DNA of 64,000 nucleotides from Pseudomaricurvus sp. HS19 (GCF_009857815.1 NZ_WVVW01000002.1:434001-498000), one strand, 5' to 3'; counted from the first letter of the stretch, positions 34,599 to 44,851 are shown. Program-made: numbers and translations. The notes: a model not told the origin generated them from the letters alone.

Positions 34599-35552
34599 AT
34601 GACCGTTAAAGTGGGGGTTGTTATGGACCCCATCGAGAACATCACCTACTACAAGGACACCACCCTGGCGCTGCTGCTGGCGGCACAGGAACGGGGCTGG
34701 CAACTGCACTATATGCTGCCCGGGGATCTCAGCCTCGACCATGGCGAAGCCATGGCCACCATGCGCCCCCTGACTGTGTTCGCCGATGCCTCACACTGGT
34801 TTGAGCTGGGTGATACCAGCCTGCGGCCACTGGCGGAGCTGGACGTGGTACTGATGCGCAAGGACCCGCCATTCGACACAGACTTCATCTATACCACCTA
34901 TGTGCTGGAGGCCGCCGAAGCCCGCGGCACCCTGATCGTCAACAAGCCGCAGAGCCTGCGGGACTGTAACGAGAAGATCTTTGCCACCCGCTTCCCCCAG
35001 TGCTGCCCGCCGCTGCTGGTCAGCTGCAACAGCCAGCAACTGCGCCAGTTCCACCAGCAGCACGGAGACGTCATCTTCAAGCCCCTGCACGGCATGGGTG
35101 GCTCCGGCATCTTCCGCTGCAAGGCCGACGACCCCAATGTGGGCGTCATTCTGGAAACCCTCACCGACCACGGCCAGCACCTGATCATGGCGCAACGCTA
35201 TATCCCGGAAATCAAGGCCGGCGACAAGCGTATCCTGGTGATAGACGGTGAAGCGGTGCCCTATGCCCTGGCCCGCATCCCCGCCGAAGGTGAGACCCGC
35301 GGCAACCTCGCCGCCGGCGGCTCCGGCGTGGCCCAGCCCCTGAGCGAGCACGATCAGTGGATCGTCAGCCAGGTAGCTCCGGCCCTGAAGGAGCGGGGCC
35401 TGCTGTTCGTGGGACTGGACGTGATCGGTGACTACCTCACCGAGATCAACGTCACCAGCCCCACCTGTGCCCGGGAGATCGACAAGGCCTACGACACCCG
35501 CATTGGTGACCGCCTGATGGACGCGATCGCTGCCCGCCTGGCAGACCGCTGA
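34599..35552 (+). CDS. gshB: Glutathione synthetase
   Basis: The 317-residue ATP-grasp enzyme joins gamma-glutamylcysteine and glycine to form glutathione. The N-terminus has GVVMDPIENITYYKDTTLAL; DVVLMRKDPPFDTDFIYTTY lies near residue 87; the ATP-grasp loop VIFKPLHGMGGSGIFRC is near residue 155; and RILVIDGEAVPYALARIP and FVGLDVIGDYLTEINVTSPT are the Mg-binding parts. Length is normal. gshB next to pilG with tonB3, yqgE and ruvX downstream is the arrangement of Pseudomonas aeruginosa. Confidence 0.97.
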   Translation: MTVKVGVVMDPIENITYYKDTTLALLLAAQERGWQLHYMLPGDLSLDHGEAMATMRPLTVFADASHWFELGDTSLRPLAELDVVLMRKDPPFDTDFIYTTYVLEAAEARGTLIVNKPQSLRDCNEKIFATRFPQCCPPLLVSCNSQQLRQFHQQHGDVIFKPLHGMGGSGIFRCKADDPNVGVILETLTDHGQHLIMAQRYIPEIKAGDKRILVIDGEAVPYALARIPAEGETRGNLAAGGSGVAQPLSEHDQWIVSQVAPALKERGLLFVGLDVIGDYLTEINVTSPTCAREIDKAYDTRIGDRLMDAIAARLADR

Positions 35553-35573
35553 GCCGGAGTTAAGCACCACACC

Positions 35574-36467
35574 ATGTCATCCGCCACTCTCCTGGACGCC
35601 GGCACCGATACCGGCGACCGGCTCACCTTTACCCTGTTCCTTGCGCTGGCGCTGCACGCCCTGCTGATCCTCGGCATCACCTTCAAGGTGGATCCGGCTA
35701 CTAAATTGCCCCCCACCCTGGAGATCACCCTGGCCAGCCACAGTAGCGCCAAGGTACCGGAGGAAGCCGATTATCTGGCCCAGTTCAACCAACAGGCCAG
35801 CGGCACCACCGACCTTTCGCGGCAGATGACCACCGACCAGCTGGCCCCCATCGAGGACAGCCGTATCCGCGAAGTCAGCCCCACCCCCCAGGTGAAAGCG
35901 GCGCAGCCCGTACCCGAGCAGCAGCTGCAACTGGTCACCACCGTGGGCGACAGCCCCTACCGCCTCAGCCAGAAAGCCCTGACGCCGGAAAAGGCTGAAC
36001 AACAGCCCGGACAGGATCCCCTGGACACACCACTGAGCAGCGAGATTGCCAGCCTGCGCGCCAAGCTTGATGAGCAGCGACAGGCCATGGCCCGCCGGCC
36101 GCGGGTACGCACCATCACCTCGGTGGCAGCCAAAGCCTCCGCCGATGCCGAATACCTGGCGAAATGGACCCGCAAGGTGGAACAGGTAGGAAACCGCAAC
36201 TTCCCTGAAGAGGCGATCCGCAAGGGTATTGTCGGCAACCTGCGCCTGCTTACCGTGCTGCGCCCCAACGGCACCATCCACTCGGTGGAGATACTGCACT
36301 CCTCGGGCTACCAGGTGCTGGACAACGCCGCCCTGCAAATCGTGCACCTCTCCTCACCGTTCGCCCCTTTCCCCCCGGAAATCCGCAAAACCACCGATCA
36401 GCTGGAGATTATCCGCACCTGGCACTTCGAGCTGACCGGACTCTCCACCAGCGCGCAAAATAATTAA
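35574..36467 (+). CDS. tonB3: TonB-family energy transducer (TonB3-like)
   Basis: The 297-residue protein has a cytoplasmic N-terminus, a transmembrane helix near residues 18-37 (FTLFLALALHALLILGITF) with the His found in TonB helices, a periplasmic linker, and a C-terminal TonB domain from about residue 200. In that domain, NFPEEAIRKGIVGNLRLLTV and SVEILHSSGYQVLDNAALQI are conserved. The linker is Gln-rich rather than Pro-rich. In Pseudomonas the equivalent gene between gshB and yqgE, tonB3, is needed for twitching motility and pilus assembly. Its presence across from the Chp operon fits such a role here, but that is inference. Confidence 0.85.
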   Translation: MSSATLLDAGTDTGDRLTFTLFLALALHALLILGITFKVDPATKLPPTLEITLASHSSAKVPEEADYLAQFNQQASGTTDLSRQMTTDQLAPIEDSRIREVSPTPQVKAAQPVPEQQLQLVTTVGDSPYRLSQKALTPEKAEQQPGQDPLDTPLSSEIASLRAKLDEQRQAMARRPRVRTITSVAAKASADAEYLAKWTRKVEQVGNRNFPEEAIRKGIVGNLRLLTVLRPNGTIHSVEILHSSGYQVLDNAALQIVHLSSPFAPFPPEIRKTTDQLEIIRTWHFELTGLSTSAQNN

Positions 36468-36551
36468 CGCGCCAGCCGGCTTGTATTCGCCCGCCAGCAC
36501 CCCAATACTAGGGTCATGGGCAGAATGATTGACGACCACAGCAGAGACACC

Positions 36552-37103
36552 ATGAGCAGCCTGAGAAACCATTTCCTCATTGCCATGCCGAGCCTCAACG
36601 ACTCCATCTTCTCGCACACCATCACCTATGTGTGCGAGCACGATGAATCCGGTGCTATGGGACTGGTGATCAACCAGCCACTGGGTGTCGAGATGGACGA
36701 GATCTACCGGCAGCTGAAGTGCAGTGACGAGCAACGTGCCGATACCCCGGTGCTGTGCGGCGGACCTGTGCAACCGGAGCGTGGCTTTATCCTGCACCCC
36801 GCCAGCAATTACGACTGGGAATCCAGCCTGCAGGTGTCAGGCGATGTCAGCCTCACCGCTTCCCGCGATATCATTGATGCCATTGCCAACGGCACCGGCC
36901 CGCAGCAGTTCCTGATTGCACTGGGCTATGCCGGCTGGGCGCCAGGCCAATTGGAAGACGAGATCGCCAACAACGCCTGGCTGACCCTGCCTGCCGACAG
37001 CGCGCTCATGTTCGACACTCCCATTGAGCAGCGCTGGGGCGCCATCTCCCGCCAGCTGGGCATCGACCTCAACCTCATCTCCGGAACGGCAGGCCACGCC
37101 TGA
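36552..37103 (+). CDS. yqgE: UPF0301 (YqgE/AlgH) family protein
   Basis: The 183-residue protein belongs to the YqgE/AlgH family: LRNHFLIAMPSLNDSIFSHT at the start, YVCEHDESGAMGLVINQP near residue 30, VLCGGPVQPERGFILH near residue 65 and FLIALGYAGWAPGQLEDEI near residue 120. In Pseudomonas AlgH affects alginate and siderophore regulation, but its biochemical role is not settled. The ATG at 36552 is used because an upstream in-frame start adds residues with no family match. ruvX follows after 28 bp. Confidence 0.92.
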   Translation: MSSLRNHFLIAMPSLNDSIFSHTITYVCEHDESGAMGLVINQPLGVEMDEIYRQLKCSDEQRADTPVLCGGPVQPERGFILHPASNYDWESSLQVSGDVSLTASRDIIDAIANGTGPQQFLIALGYAGWAPGQLEDEIANNAWLTLPADSALMFDTPIEQRWGAISRQLGIDLNLISGTAGHA

Positions 37104-37131
37104 ACGGCGGGCCAGCCCGGAACCTCCCTGT

Positions 37132-37551
37132 ATGCATAAGTCAGTGCTGGCCTTCGACTACGGCACCCGCAATATCGGCGTCGCCAGCGGCCAGACGCTG
37201 ACCGGCAGCAGCTCCGAGCTGGCACCACTGCGGGCCCGCGACGGCATACCCGACTGGGATGAGCTGGGCCGCCTGCTGGGCGAGTACAAACCGGACCTGG
37301 TGCTGGTGGGCCTGCCCCTCAATATGGACGACAGCGACAGCGACCTCTCCCTGCGGGCCCGCAAATTTGCCAATAGGGTCCATGGCCGCTTCGGCGTACA
37401 GGTAGAACTGGTGGATGAACGCCTCAGCACCTTTGAGGCCAAACAGGAAGCCGCCTCCCGGGGCCACAAGGGCAACTACCGCAACGCCCCCATCGACTCC
37501 ATTGCCGCCCGCCTGCTGGTGGAAAGCTGGCTCGGCCAGCAGGGACTCTGA
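37132..37551 (+). CDS. ruvX: Putative pre-16S rRNA nuclease (YqgF/RuvX)
   Basis: The 139-residue RNase H-fold protein processes the 5' end of 16S rRNA in E. coli; it was earlier proposed to be a Holliday junction resolvase. AFDYGTRNIGVASG near residue 6 carries the first catalytic Asp, LVLVGLPLNMDDSDSD near residue 60 precedes a conserved block, and VELVDERLSTFEAKQEA near residue 93 holds the second acidic pair. The C-terminus has APIDSIAARLLVESWL. The ATG at 37132 follows yqgE by 28 bp. Confidence 0.93.
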   Translation: MHKSVLAFDYGTRNIGVASGQTLTGSSSELAPLRARDGIPDWDELGRLLGEYKPDLVLVGLPLNMDDSDSDLSLRARKFANRVHGRFGVQVELVDERLSTFEAKQEAASRGHKGNYRNAPIDSIAARLLVESWLGQQGL

Positions 37552-37573
37552 ACCCGCAGCAGAAAATCGCTGC

Positions 37574-37579
37574 TATAAT
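37574..37579 (+). promoter_or_regulatory. Candidate -10 element before the acyltransferase gene
   Basis: A perfect TATAAT lies 31 bp before the ATG at 37611. The region 17 bp upstream has no good -35 hexamer, so promoter strength is uncertain. Confidence 0.45.
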
Positions 37580-37610
37580 CCCGGCTTTTACGCACGATCC
37601 TTCCCAGCCT

Positions 37611-38525
37611 ATGGCCAAACCCGAAAATCATAATCTCTATGCGCCCCGAAACTGGGTGGCCTGGATATCCGTCTGGCTCCTCAACCTCTGGAGCATGCTG
37701 CCCTGGACCCTGCAGGTGGTCATTGCCCGCGCCATGGGCGCCGCCAGCTATTTCCTGATCCCCCGCCGCCGCCATATCGTCGAGGTCAACCTGCGCCTCT
37801 GTTTCCCGGAGTGGAGTGACGCCGAGCACAAGCGCCAGGTGCGGGAGGTACTGTTCAACAACATGCTGGGGCTGGTGGAGGCCACCAACGCCTACCGCAA
37901 ACCGGTGGAGCACTGGGCCTACAAGGTCGAGATCGAAGGCAAGGCCCTGCTGGACGAGGCCATTGCCCAGGGGCGCGGCGTGCTGCTGCTGGGCGCCCAT
38001 TACAGCCATCTGGATCTCGGCGGTGCCGCCGCGGCCGTAGCCTGCAACCCCTACGCCATCTACCGTCCCAATAACAATCCGGTGCTGGACGCCTACATCC
38101 TCAACGGCCGCCAACGCTTTATGAAAGGCATTGTCGACCGCTCGGATATGCGCGGCACGCTGCGCCTGCTGAAAAAAGGCGAGCTGGTCTGGTACCCGCC
38201 CGACCAGGACTATGGCCGCCGCCATTCCGTCTATGCGCCCTTCTTCGGGGTCAATGCAGCCACCATTACCGCCACCTCGAAACTGGCCAGCTTCAACCAG
38301 TCACCGGTGCTGATACTCTCCTGCTATCGCGACGACCAGGCGCGCTGCTACCGGGTGGAATTCCTGCCGTCACCGGAAGGCTTCCCCAGTGGCGACGACA
38401 CCACCGATGCAGCCCTGATCAACGGCGCGCTGGAGCAGTGCATCCGCCGCGCCCCCACACAGTACATGTGGACCCACCGCCGCTTTAAAACCCAGCCTGA
38501 GGGCAAGGGCAAACTTTACCAGTGA
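37611..38525 (+). CDS. lpxL: Lipid A acyltransferase (LpxL/HtrB type)
   Basis: The 304-residue inner-membrane enzyme belongs to the LpxL/LpxM family, which adds a secondary acyl chain to Kdo2-lipid IVA. An N-terminal hydrophobic segment (WVAWISVWLLNLWSMLPWTL) anchors it. The catalytic motif is HYSHLD in LLGAHYSHLDLGG near residue 128, matching HX4D/E. YRPNNNPVLDAYI and PPDQDYGRRHSVYAPFFG are typical downstream blocks. It cannot be told from sequence alone whether it is the first (laurate) or second (myristate) transferase. Confidence 0.9.
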   Translation: MAKPENHNLYAPRNWVAWISVWLLNLWSMLPWTLQVVIARAMGAASYFLIPRRRHIVEVNLRLCFPEWSDAEHKRQVREVLFNNMLGLVEATNAYRKPVEHWAYKVEIEGKALLDEAIAQGRGVLLLGAHYSHLDLGGAAAAVACNPYAIYRPNNNPVLDAYILNGRQRFMKGIVDRSDMRGTLRLLKKGELVWYPPDQDYGRRHSVYAPFFGVNAATITATSKLASFNQSPVLILSCYRDDQARCYRVEFLPSPEGFPSGDDTTDAALINGALEQCIRRAPTQYMWTHRRFKTQPEGKGKLYQ

Positions 38526-38535
38526 CGGGCCCCGC

Positions 38536-39225
38536 ATGACCGAAAGCACCCCCACCTACTTTATTCCCGGCACCATGTGCGACCAGCGGTTGTGGCAATA
38601 CCTGTGGCCGTTGCTGCCACAGGTGAAGCCGGTGCACCTGCCCATTCCCGATGCCCCCAACCTGGAAGCCATAGTCACCGAGCTGGCCCGCCAGCTGCCC
38701 GACGGCCCGAACCGGGTAGTGGGTTTCTCCATGGGGGGGTATATGGCCGCCAAACTGGCCTGCCGCCACCCCAACAAGGTGAGCGCGCTGACAGTGATCG
38801 CCAACTCACCCTGCCCATTGCCGGAGGCAGAAGTCCAGCAGCGCCAATCCCTGCTGCAGAGCCTTGGCCAGTACGGCTATCGTGGCATCAGCCAGATTAA
38901 GGTGCGGCAGATGCTGGCCAGCAACAACCATGGCAACAGCGCGCTGCAACAGATTATTCGCGATATGGATGCCAGCCTGGGTGAAGCGGTTCTGATACAG
39001 CAACTGAGCGCCACTACCAACCGCCTCGACCTGGCACCACTGCTGCGTCAGCTGCAGCTGCCCGTGCATTTCGTTGTCGGCGACCAGGACCCGCTGGTGA
39101 ACCTGCCCTGGCTGCAGGCGCTGGTGTCAGAGCTGCCAGCCGGGCAGCTGACCCTGCTGCCCGACACCGGTCATATGGTGCCACTGGAAAGCCCGGCGGC
39201 ACTGGCGGATCTCCTCTCGCGCTAG
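38536..39225 (+). CDS. Alpha/beta hydrolase
   Basis: The 229-residue protein has the alpha/beta hydrolase layout: an oxyanion-region motif FIPGTMCDQRLW near the N-terminus, the nucleophile elbow GFSMGGYMA with Ser near residue 66, and a C-terminal catalytic His in PDTGHMVPLESP. The Asp is probably in VVGDQDPLVNLPW. Substrate is unknown. It follows the acyltransferase by 10 bp and ends before a strong bidirectional terminator. Confidence 0.85.
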   Translation: MTESTPTYFIPGTMCDQRLWQYLWPLLPQVKPVHLPIPDAPNLEAIVTELARQLPDGPNRVVGFSMGGYMAAKLACRHPNKVSALTVIANSPCPLPEAEVQQRQSLLQSLGQYGYRGISQIKVRQMLASNNHGNSALQQIIRDMDASLGEAVLIQQLSATTNRLDLAPLLRQLQLPVHFVVGDQDPLVNLPWLQALVSELPAGQLTLLPDTGHMVPLESPAALADLLSR

Positions 39226-39277
39226 CCGTCCCTGCTTTCCTCCCCTCTTGCCCTCCTGCCCACAAAATCGCAGGCGT

Positions 39278-39306
39278 AAAAAAACCGCGCCGAAGCGCGG
39301 TTTTTT
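39278..39306. terminator. Bidirectional rho-independent terminator
   Basis: ACCGCGC and GCGCGGT form a stem with A-run before it and T-run after it, so it can stop transcription from both sides: the hydrolase gene on the left and pckA on the right. Confidence 0.9.
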
Positions 39307-39342
39307 GTGTCCGGGCTGGCCTCAGCCAGCCCTCCACGGTCT

Positions 39343-40902
39343 TCAGCCTCTGGGGCCGGCAGCTTCTACGTCGGCGCTGACATCAAACTTCTTGATGTTC
39401 TGCGCAAACAGGCCAGCCAGTTTGGCGGCTGCGTCGTCGTAAGCGGCCTGGTCAGCCCACGCCTTGCGCGGGTTGAGGTACTTGGCGTCAACACCAGGTA
39501 CTTCGACAGGTACTTGCAGGTTCATGGTGTCGAGGGACTCGGTAGCCACGTTCTCCAGCGCACCACTCTGACAGGCTGCTACAACAGCGCGGGTCACAGG
39601 GATCGGGAAGCGTGAACCGGCACCGCCAGGGCCACCGGCACCACCGGTCCAGCCGGTGTTCACCAGGTACACTTTGGCACCGGAATCTTCTACGCGCTTC
39701 ATCAGCAGCTCGGCGTACTCACGGGCAGGGCGCGGCATGAAAGGCGCACCGAAGCAGGTGGAGAACGCAGGCTGGATACCAGCGGCGGCGCCCATCTCGG
39801 TGGAACCAACGCGAGCGGTGTAACCGGACAGGAAGTGGTAAGCCGCGGCTTCCTTGGAGAGGATGGCAACCGGAGGCAGTACACCGGAAACGTCACAGGT
39901 CAGGAAGATAACGGTCTTCGGCTCACCGGCACGGTTCTCTTCAACACGCAGCTCAACGTGCTCCAGCGGGTAGGAGCAGCGACCGTTTTCGGTCAGGCTG
40001 GTGTCGGCGTAATCAGGTACGCGCTTGTCGTTGTGAGGAACGTTCTCAACGATGGCACCGAACTTGATGGCATCCCAGATAACCGGCTCGTTCTTCTGGG
40101 ACAGGTCGATGGTCTTGGCGTAGCAGCCACCTTCCATATTGAATACAGCGCCCTTGGTCCAGCCGTGCTCGTCATCACCAATCAGGAAACGCTCAGGGTC
40201 AGCAGACAGGGTGGTTTTACCGGTACCGGACAGGCCGAAGAACAGGCAGGTGTCACCGTCTTTGCCAACGTTGGCAGAGCAGTGCATCGGCATGATGTCT
40301 TTCTCGGGCAGCAGGAAGTTCTGCACGGAGAACATGGACTTCTTCATCTCACCGGCGTACTTGATACCGGCCAGCAGCACCTTGCGCTGGGCAAAGTTCA
40401 CGATCACAACCGCTTCGGAATTGGTGCCATCACGCTCTGGCTCGCACACGAAGTTGGCGGCGTGCAGGATGTTCCACTCTTCCTTGGACTTGGGGTTGTA
40501 GTTGTCGGTGCGGATGAACATGTTGCGACCGAACAGGTTGTGCCACGCGGTTTCGGTGGTCACTTTAACCGGCAGGTAGTGGTCGGCATCGGCGGCCACG
40601 TGCAGGTGGGATACAAAGGTATCTACCTGGGAAACGTGCTCTTCAACACGGCTCCACAGGGTATCGAATTTGTCGGCAGGGAAAGGACGGTTTACAGAAC
40701 CCCAATCGATGCTTTCGGCAGTGGAAGGCTCTTCCACGATGAAGCGGTCTGCCGGAGAGCGGCCGGTACGCTTACCAGTTTCACACACCAGTGCACCAGT
40801 GTGAGCCAGATAGCCCTCACCACGCTGGATCGCCTGCTCAACCAGCTGGGCTGAGGTGAGGTCGGTGTAGACTGTTGGGGCCGTGTCATCAATCTGTGTC
40901 AT
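39343..40902 (-). CDS. pckA: Phosphoenolpyruvate carboxykinase (ATP)
   Basis: The 519-residue enzyme converts oxaloacetate and ATP to phosphoenolpyruvate and CO2, the entry step of gluconeogenesis. The kinase-1a P-loop [20 protein letters not shown] is near residue 230, followed by DDEHGW with the Mg-binding Asp pair. The substrate-binding RSPADRF near residue 45 and the ATP region [16 protein letters not shown] are present. The ATG at 40902 (MTQIDDTAP) is used; the longer frame is non-ATG with no similarity. It lies downstream of hslO on the minus strand, as in E. coli, and ends at the shared terminator. Confidence 0.96.
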   Translation of the reverse strand: MTQIDDTAPTVYTDLTSAQLVEQAIQRGEGYLAHTGALVCETGKRTGRSPADRFIVEEPSTAESIDWGSVNRPFPADKFDTLWSRVEEHVSQVDTFVSHLHVAADADHYLPVKVTTETAWHNLFGRNMFIRTDNYNPKSKEEWNILHAANFVCEPERDGTNSEAVVIVNFAQRKVLLAGIKYAGEMKKSMFSVQNFLLPEKDIMPMHCSANVGKDGDTCLFFGLSGTGKTTLSADPERFLIGDDEHGWTKGAVFNMEGGCYAKTIDLSQKNEPVIWDAIKFGAIVENVPHNDKRVPDYADTSLTENGRCSYPLEHVELRVEENRAGEPKTVIFLTCDVSGVLPPVAILSKEAAAYHFLSGYTARVGSTEMGAAAGIQPAFSTCFGAPFMPRPAREYAELLMKRVEDSGAKVYLVNTGWTGGAGGPGGAGSRFPIPVTRAVVAACQSGALENVATESLDTMNLQVPVEVPGVDAKYLNPRKAWADQAAYDDAAAKLAGLFAQNIKKFDVSADVEAAGPRG

Positions 40903-41114
40903 TTGGTATGTAGTCCTGTCAGCTTTGTGGCCATTAACTTTAATTCCCACCAGTACACAACCTTGGTTACAGGGTTTCATCAGCCTGGCGAAAAACTCGA
41001 TATTTTTGTTGTTTTACCTGCCGATGCACCGCCGGCAGGCAATAGGGAATTTTTGGGGGCGCCATTATGTCAGAAATTATTCGGCATGGCACCTCCGACA
41101 TGCCGTTTTTTTAA

Positions 41115-41999
41115 TCAGTGCAGGGGCGATGTCCGGTCGCCGAAAATCTCGTCCAGATCAGGGGCGCCAAAGACATAACTCTGGTTGCAGAACTTGCAGT
41201 CGATGGTAATCAGATCCTGCTCGGCAATCAGCGCTTCCACATCCTCCCGGCCCAAGGAAATCAAGGCGTTGGCGGACCTGGAGCGGGAACAGCTGCAGCT
41301 GAACTCCAGTGGCACCGGGTCGAACAGGCGCACCCTCTCCTCGTGGAACAGGCGGTGGATCAGCTCCTGGTGATCCAGCTGCAGCAGCTCCTCCTCCTTT
41401 ACCGTATCCGCCAGCAACACCGAGGTGTTCCACTGTTCGGCGTTCTCCTCGGCACTGGCCACCTGCTGTGGCAGCGCCTGCAGCATCAGGCCGGTGGCCG
41501 TGCGGGCATCGCTGGAGAGCCAGAAACGGGTGGGCAGCTGCTCCGAGAGGTCGAAATAGTGCTGCAGGCAGCCGGCCAGGCTGCTGCTGTCCAGGGGCAC
41601 AATCCCCTGATAACGCTCGCCTTTCTCCGGCTCGATAATAATAGCCAACATTCCCTTACCCACCAGTTTCTGCAGATCCTCACCCTCAAGGGCATCAAAA
41701 TCGGCGTCGGACTCTGGTTGGGCAATGGCGCGCAGGGTCTGCTGGTGGGTGCACTCCGCCATGATCAGCGGCAGCGGGCCATCGCCCCGGGCCTGCAGGG
41801 TGATGATGCCGTCAAACTTGAGGGAGCTGGCCAGCAGGCTGGCGGCCGCCACAAACTCGCCCAGCAGCGCCTGCACCACCGGATGCAGCTGGCTGTTGTT
41901 GGCCAGAATCTGCTGGTAGCTGTCGGACATGGTGACAATTTCACCGCGGATATCGGTTTTATCGAACAGGAAGCGGTGTAACAGGTCGCGGGATGGCAT
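41115..41999 (-). CDS. hslO: Redox-regulated chaperone Hsp33
   Basis: The 294-residue holdase is activated by oxidation. The N-terminal domain begins LHRFLFDKTDIRGEIV. The C-terminal zinc centre has both Cys pairs, CSCS near residue 240 and CKFC near residue 272 (TIDCKFCNQSYVF), giving the CXC...CXXC layout of Hsp33. Oxidation of these Cys releases zinc and unfolds a linker. The gene lies between hslR and pckA, a conserved neighbourhood, with a DUF4124 gene inserted between it and hslR. Confidence 0.95.
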   Translation of the reverse strand: MPSRDLLHRFLFDKTDIRGEIVTMSDSYQQILANNSQLHPVVQALLGEFVAAASLLASSLKFDGIITLQARGDGPLPLIMAECTHQQTLRAIAQPESDADFDALEGEDLQKLVGKGMLAIIIEPEKGERYQGIVPLDSSSLAGCLQHYFDLSEQLPTRFWLSSDARTATGLMLQALPQQVASAEENAEQWNTSVLLADTVKEEELLQLDHQELIHRLFHEERVRLFDPVPLEFSCSCSRSRSANALISLGREDVEALIAEQDLITIDCKFCNQSYVFGAPDLDEIFGDRTSPLH

Positions 42000-42116
42000 A
42001 GTCAGTCAAACCCTGGGGGGTAAATCGAAACGGGATTTTATCACGCCCGGGCCGGCGCCCGGTAGCCTGCCGCCGGGATCCGCTGGCAGCACCGCCGGAC
42101 AGCCGCTACCGGCAGC

Positions 42117-42596
42117 TCAATCAGGGTCGCACTCGTCCGCAATCTGCGCCGCAGCGGCCCGCATGCGGCGCTGCTGCTCCTGTACGCTGACATCGTAGGT
42201 GCTGCCGTCCTCCCGCTCAAAATAGACCGGGCCGCTGATGGCCTGCAGATAACGGCGCATTTCATCACAGCGCTGCGCCTGCTCCTGCTCCGCCGCCCGC
42301 GCTTCGCTCTCCTGGCGCTGGCGCCACTGCCGCTCTTCCGGGGTTTCGCCGCGGAACACCTGTCCCAGCCGCGACTGCTCCGCCGCGCTCTCGTCCAGAT
42401 TGAGGGGGGCCAGCTGGCCGGAGATCTCCTCGGCACTCTCCCGCTCGGGCTTCTTGTCACTGAAGTGCAGTTTGCCCTGGGCGTCACGCCACTGATAAAT
42501 CTCCGCCTGCAGCGCCGGACTGACGCCACCAAGTGCTGCTATCAGTACTCCTGCCAACGGCCATAGATGCCCAAATGCCTTTACCCTTCGCTGCAC
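42117..42596 (-). CDS. DUF4124-domain exported protein
   Basis: The 159-residue protein has a signal peptide (residues 1-30, GHLWPLAGVLIAALGGVSPALQ) followed at once by a DUF4124 domain (AEIYQWRDAQGKLHFSDKKP). The remaining 100 residues are charged and rich in Gln, Glu and Arg, probably a coiled coil, with two Cys (QRCDEMRRY and ADECDPD) that may form a disulfide in the periplasm. A GTG at 42596 with AGGA upstream is taken as start; no ATG precedes the signal peptide. Function is unknown. It lies between hslR and hslO. Confidence 0.75.
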   Translation of the reverse strand: MQRRVKAFGHLWPLAGVLIAALGGVSPALQAEIYQWRDAQGKLHFSDKKPERESAEEISGQLAPLNLDESAAEQSRLGQVFRGETPEERQWRQRQESEARAAEQEQAQRCDEMRRYLQAISGPVYFEREDGSTYDVSVQEQQRRMRAAAAQIADECDPD

Positions 42597-42632
42597 AGGA
42601 CTTCCTCTCCTGAGTTTTTGGGGCAAGCCGCC

Positions 42633-43043
42633 TCAGTCGTGCCCCTGCTCCCGGAAGCGGTGAATCTGGCGGCGCTGCTTTTTATTGGGCCGCTGTACCG
42701 GTCCCAGATCCAGGCCGCGCAGGGCTTTGCGGCGCTCCGCCTCCTCCTCCCGTTTCGTCACACTGGCCTCGGTCTCCTTATAGAGAGCCGCTGCCTCCGG
42801 CGCACCGCGACGCTGGTCGGACAGGGCCACCACCTGCACGGTTTTCTCATCCCAACCCTGGCGTATGGTCAGCTCCATCCCCACCAGCAAATCCTTGCTG
42901 GCTTTGACCCGGTGACCGTCACAGTGCACCTTGCCACCCTCCAGCGCCTGCTTGGCCAGGCTGCGGGTCTTGAAGAAACGCGCCGCCCACAGCCACTTAT
43001 CGATGCGGACCTTTTCCATCCCGCCCGTAACCTGCGCGCCCAT
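42633..43043 (-). CDS. hslR: Heat-shock protein 15 (ribosome-associated S4-domain protein)
   Basis: The 136-residue basic protein carries an S4 RNA-binding domain: EKVRIDKWLWAARFFKTRSL, then LAKQALEGGKVHCDGHRVKA. Hsp15 binds free 50S subunits with stalled nascent chains and helps recycling. The C-terminus is Arg/Lys-rich (KREEEAERRKALRG and PNKKQRRQIHRF). The ATG at 43043 overlaps the stop of the nucleotidase gene and has GGAG 8 nt upstream; a start at 43019 (MEKVRIDK) is also possible. Confidence 0.9.
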   Translation of the reverse strand: MGAQVTGGMEKVRIDKWLWAARFFKTRSLAKQALEGGKVHCDGHRVKASKDLLVGMELTIRQGWDEKTVQVVALSDQRRGAPEAAALYKETEASVTKREEEAERRKALRGLDLGPVQRPNKKQRRQIHRFREQGHD

Positions 43044-43714
43044 CAACTCTGCTCCAGCGACGGCATAATCTCGTCGAAGTGGTGAATGGCCGGGTACTCG
43101 GTGATGCCGCGGTGCTCGCGCTGGCTGTCCGGCTGGTGCAGGCACAGCAGGTGGCGGATACCAAACTGTTTGGCGGAATCGAGAATGCGGACGGTATCGT
43201 CAATAAAGAGGGTACGCTCGGGATCAAACGGTTCGCGCTGGTGCAGCATCTGCCAGAACTCCTGAGCCTCCTTGGGCTGCTGGAATTCGTGGGAGGAGAT
43301 CACCATGTGCAGCCAGCGATCGATTTCGGTCACCTGCAGCTTCAGGTCCAACCCCTGCGGATGGGAGTTGGTGATCAATACCAGCCTTTTATTGTGGGCC
43401 CGCAGCGCTTGCAGGAACTCCATCACGAAGGGCCGCACAGCGATCTTGTCCTTTACCTCTTCCTTCAGCGCCCGCACATCCAGCTGCAGGGACTCGGACC
43501 AGAACTCCAGGCAGTACCACTTGAGGGTACCTTCATGAGCCTTGATGTGAGCGTGCAGCTTCTCCATGGCCTCGGCCTCGTCCACGCCATGGGTCTCGGC
43601 GTAGCGTTTGGGCAGGTGGGTAAGCCAGAAGTAGTTATCGAAGTGCAGATCCAGCAGGGTGCCGTCCATATCCAGCAACACCGTATCGATCTCTGCCCAG
43701 TTGATGTCGACCAT
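43043..43714 (-). CDS. yrfG: GMP/IMP nucleotidase (YrfG-like HAD hydrolase)
   Basis: The 223-residue HAD-superfamily phosphatase has motif I LLDMDGTLLDL (nucleophile and acid/base Asp) near residue 13, motif II LVLITNSHP near residue 110 and motif IV LFIDDTVRILDSAK near residue 165. HFDNYFWLTHLPKRYAE is the cap-domain part characteristic of YrfG, which hydrolyses GMP and IMP in E. coli. The gene heads the minus-strand set yrfG-hslR-hslO-pckA and is divergent from cysQ. Confidence 0.9.
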   Translation of the reverse strand: MVDINWAEIDTVLLDMDGTLLDLHFDNYFWLTHLPKRYAETHGVDEAEAMEKLHAHIKAHEGTLKWYCLEFWSESLQLDVRALKEEVKDKIAVRPFVMEFLQALRAHNKRLVLITNSHPQGLDLKLQVTEIDRWLHMVISSHEFQQPKEAQEFWQMLHQREPFDPERTLFIDDTVRILDSAKQFGIRHLLCLHQPDSQREHRGITEYPAIHHFDEIMPSLEQS

Positions 43715-43901
43715 CCGTACAACCTGATTCAGCAGTGAAAACCCCCACAGTATGCCCGAAAGCGACGATTTCTGCCCGGGCAGCAGCCCCTGTCACTGCT
43801 CTCTGGCGATGCCGTTGGCCGCATTTCAACACCTCAGCAGCAGGGTATCTGCAGGCAAATCCGCTATACTTGCGGCTTTTTACGTTCGAGGAGAAGCCAA
43901 C

Positions 43902-44732
<831 letters not shown>

Positions 44733-44851
44733 TCCGCCGCGTGCGGATTGTCGCGCCACAACCGACCATCGTAGGGGTGCAATTTAGCCGCAAGTCGCTA
44801 TGCTGACAGCTGGGCCAGGATTCGGCCCGGTTATCAGGAGGCGGAAGCTAC

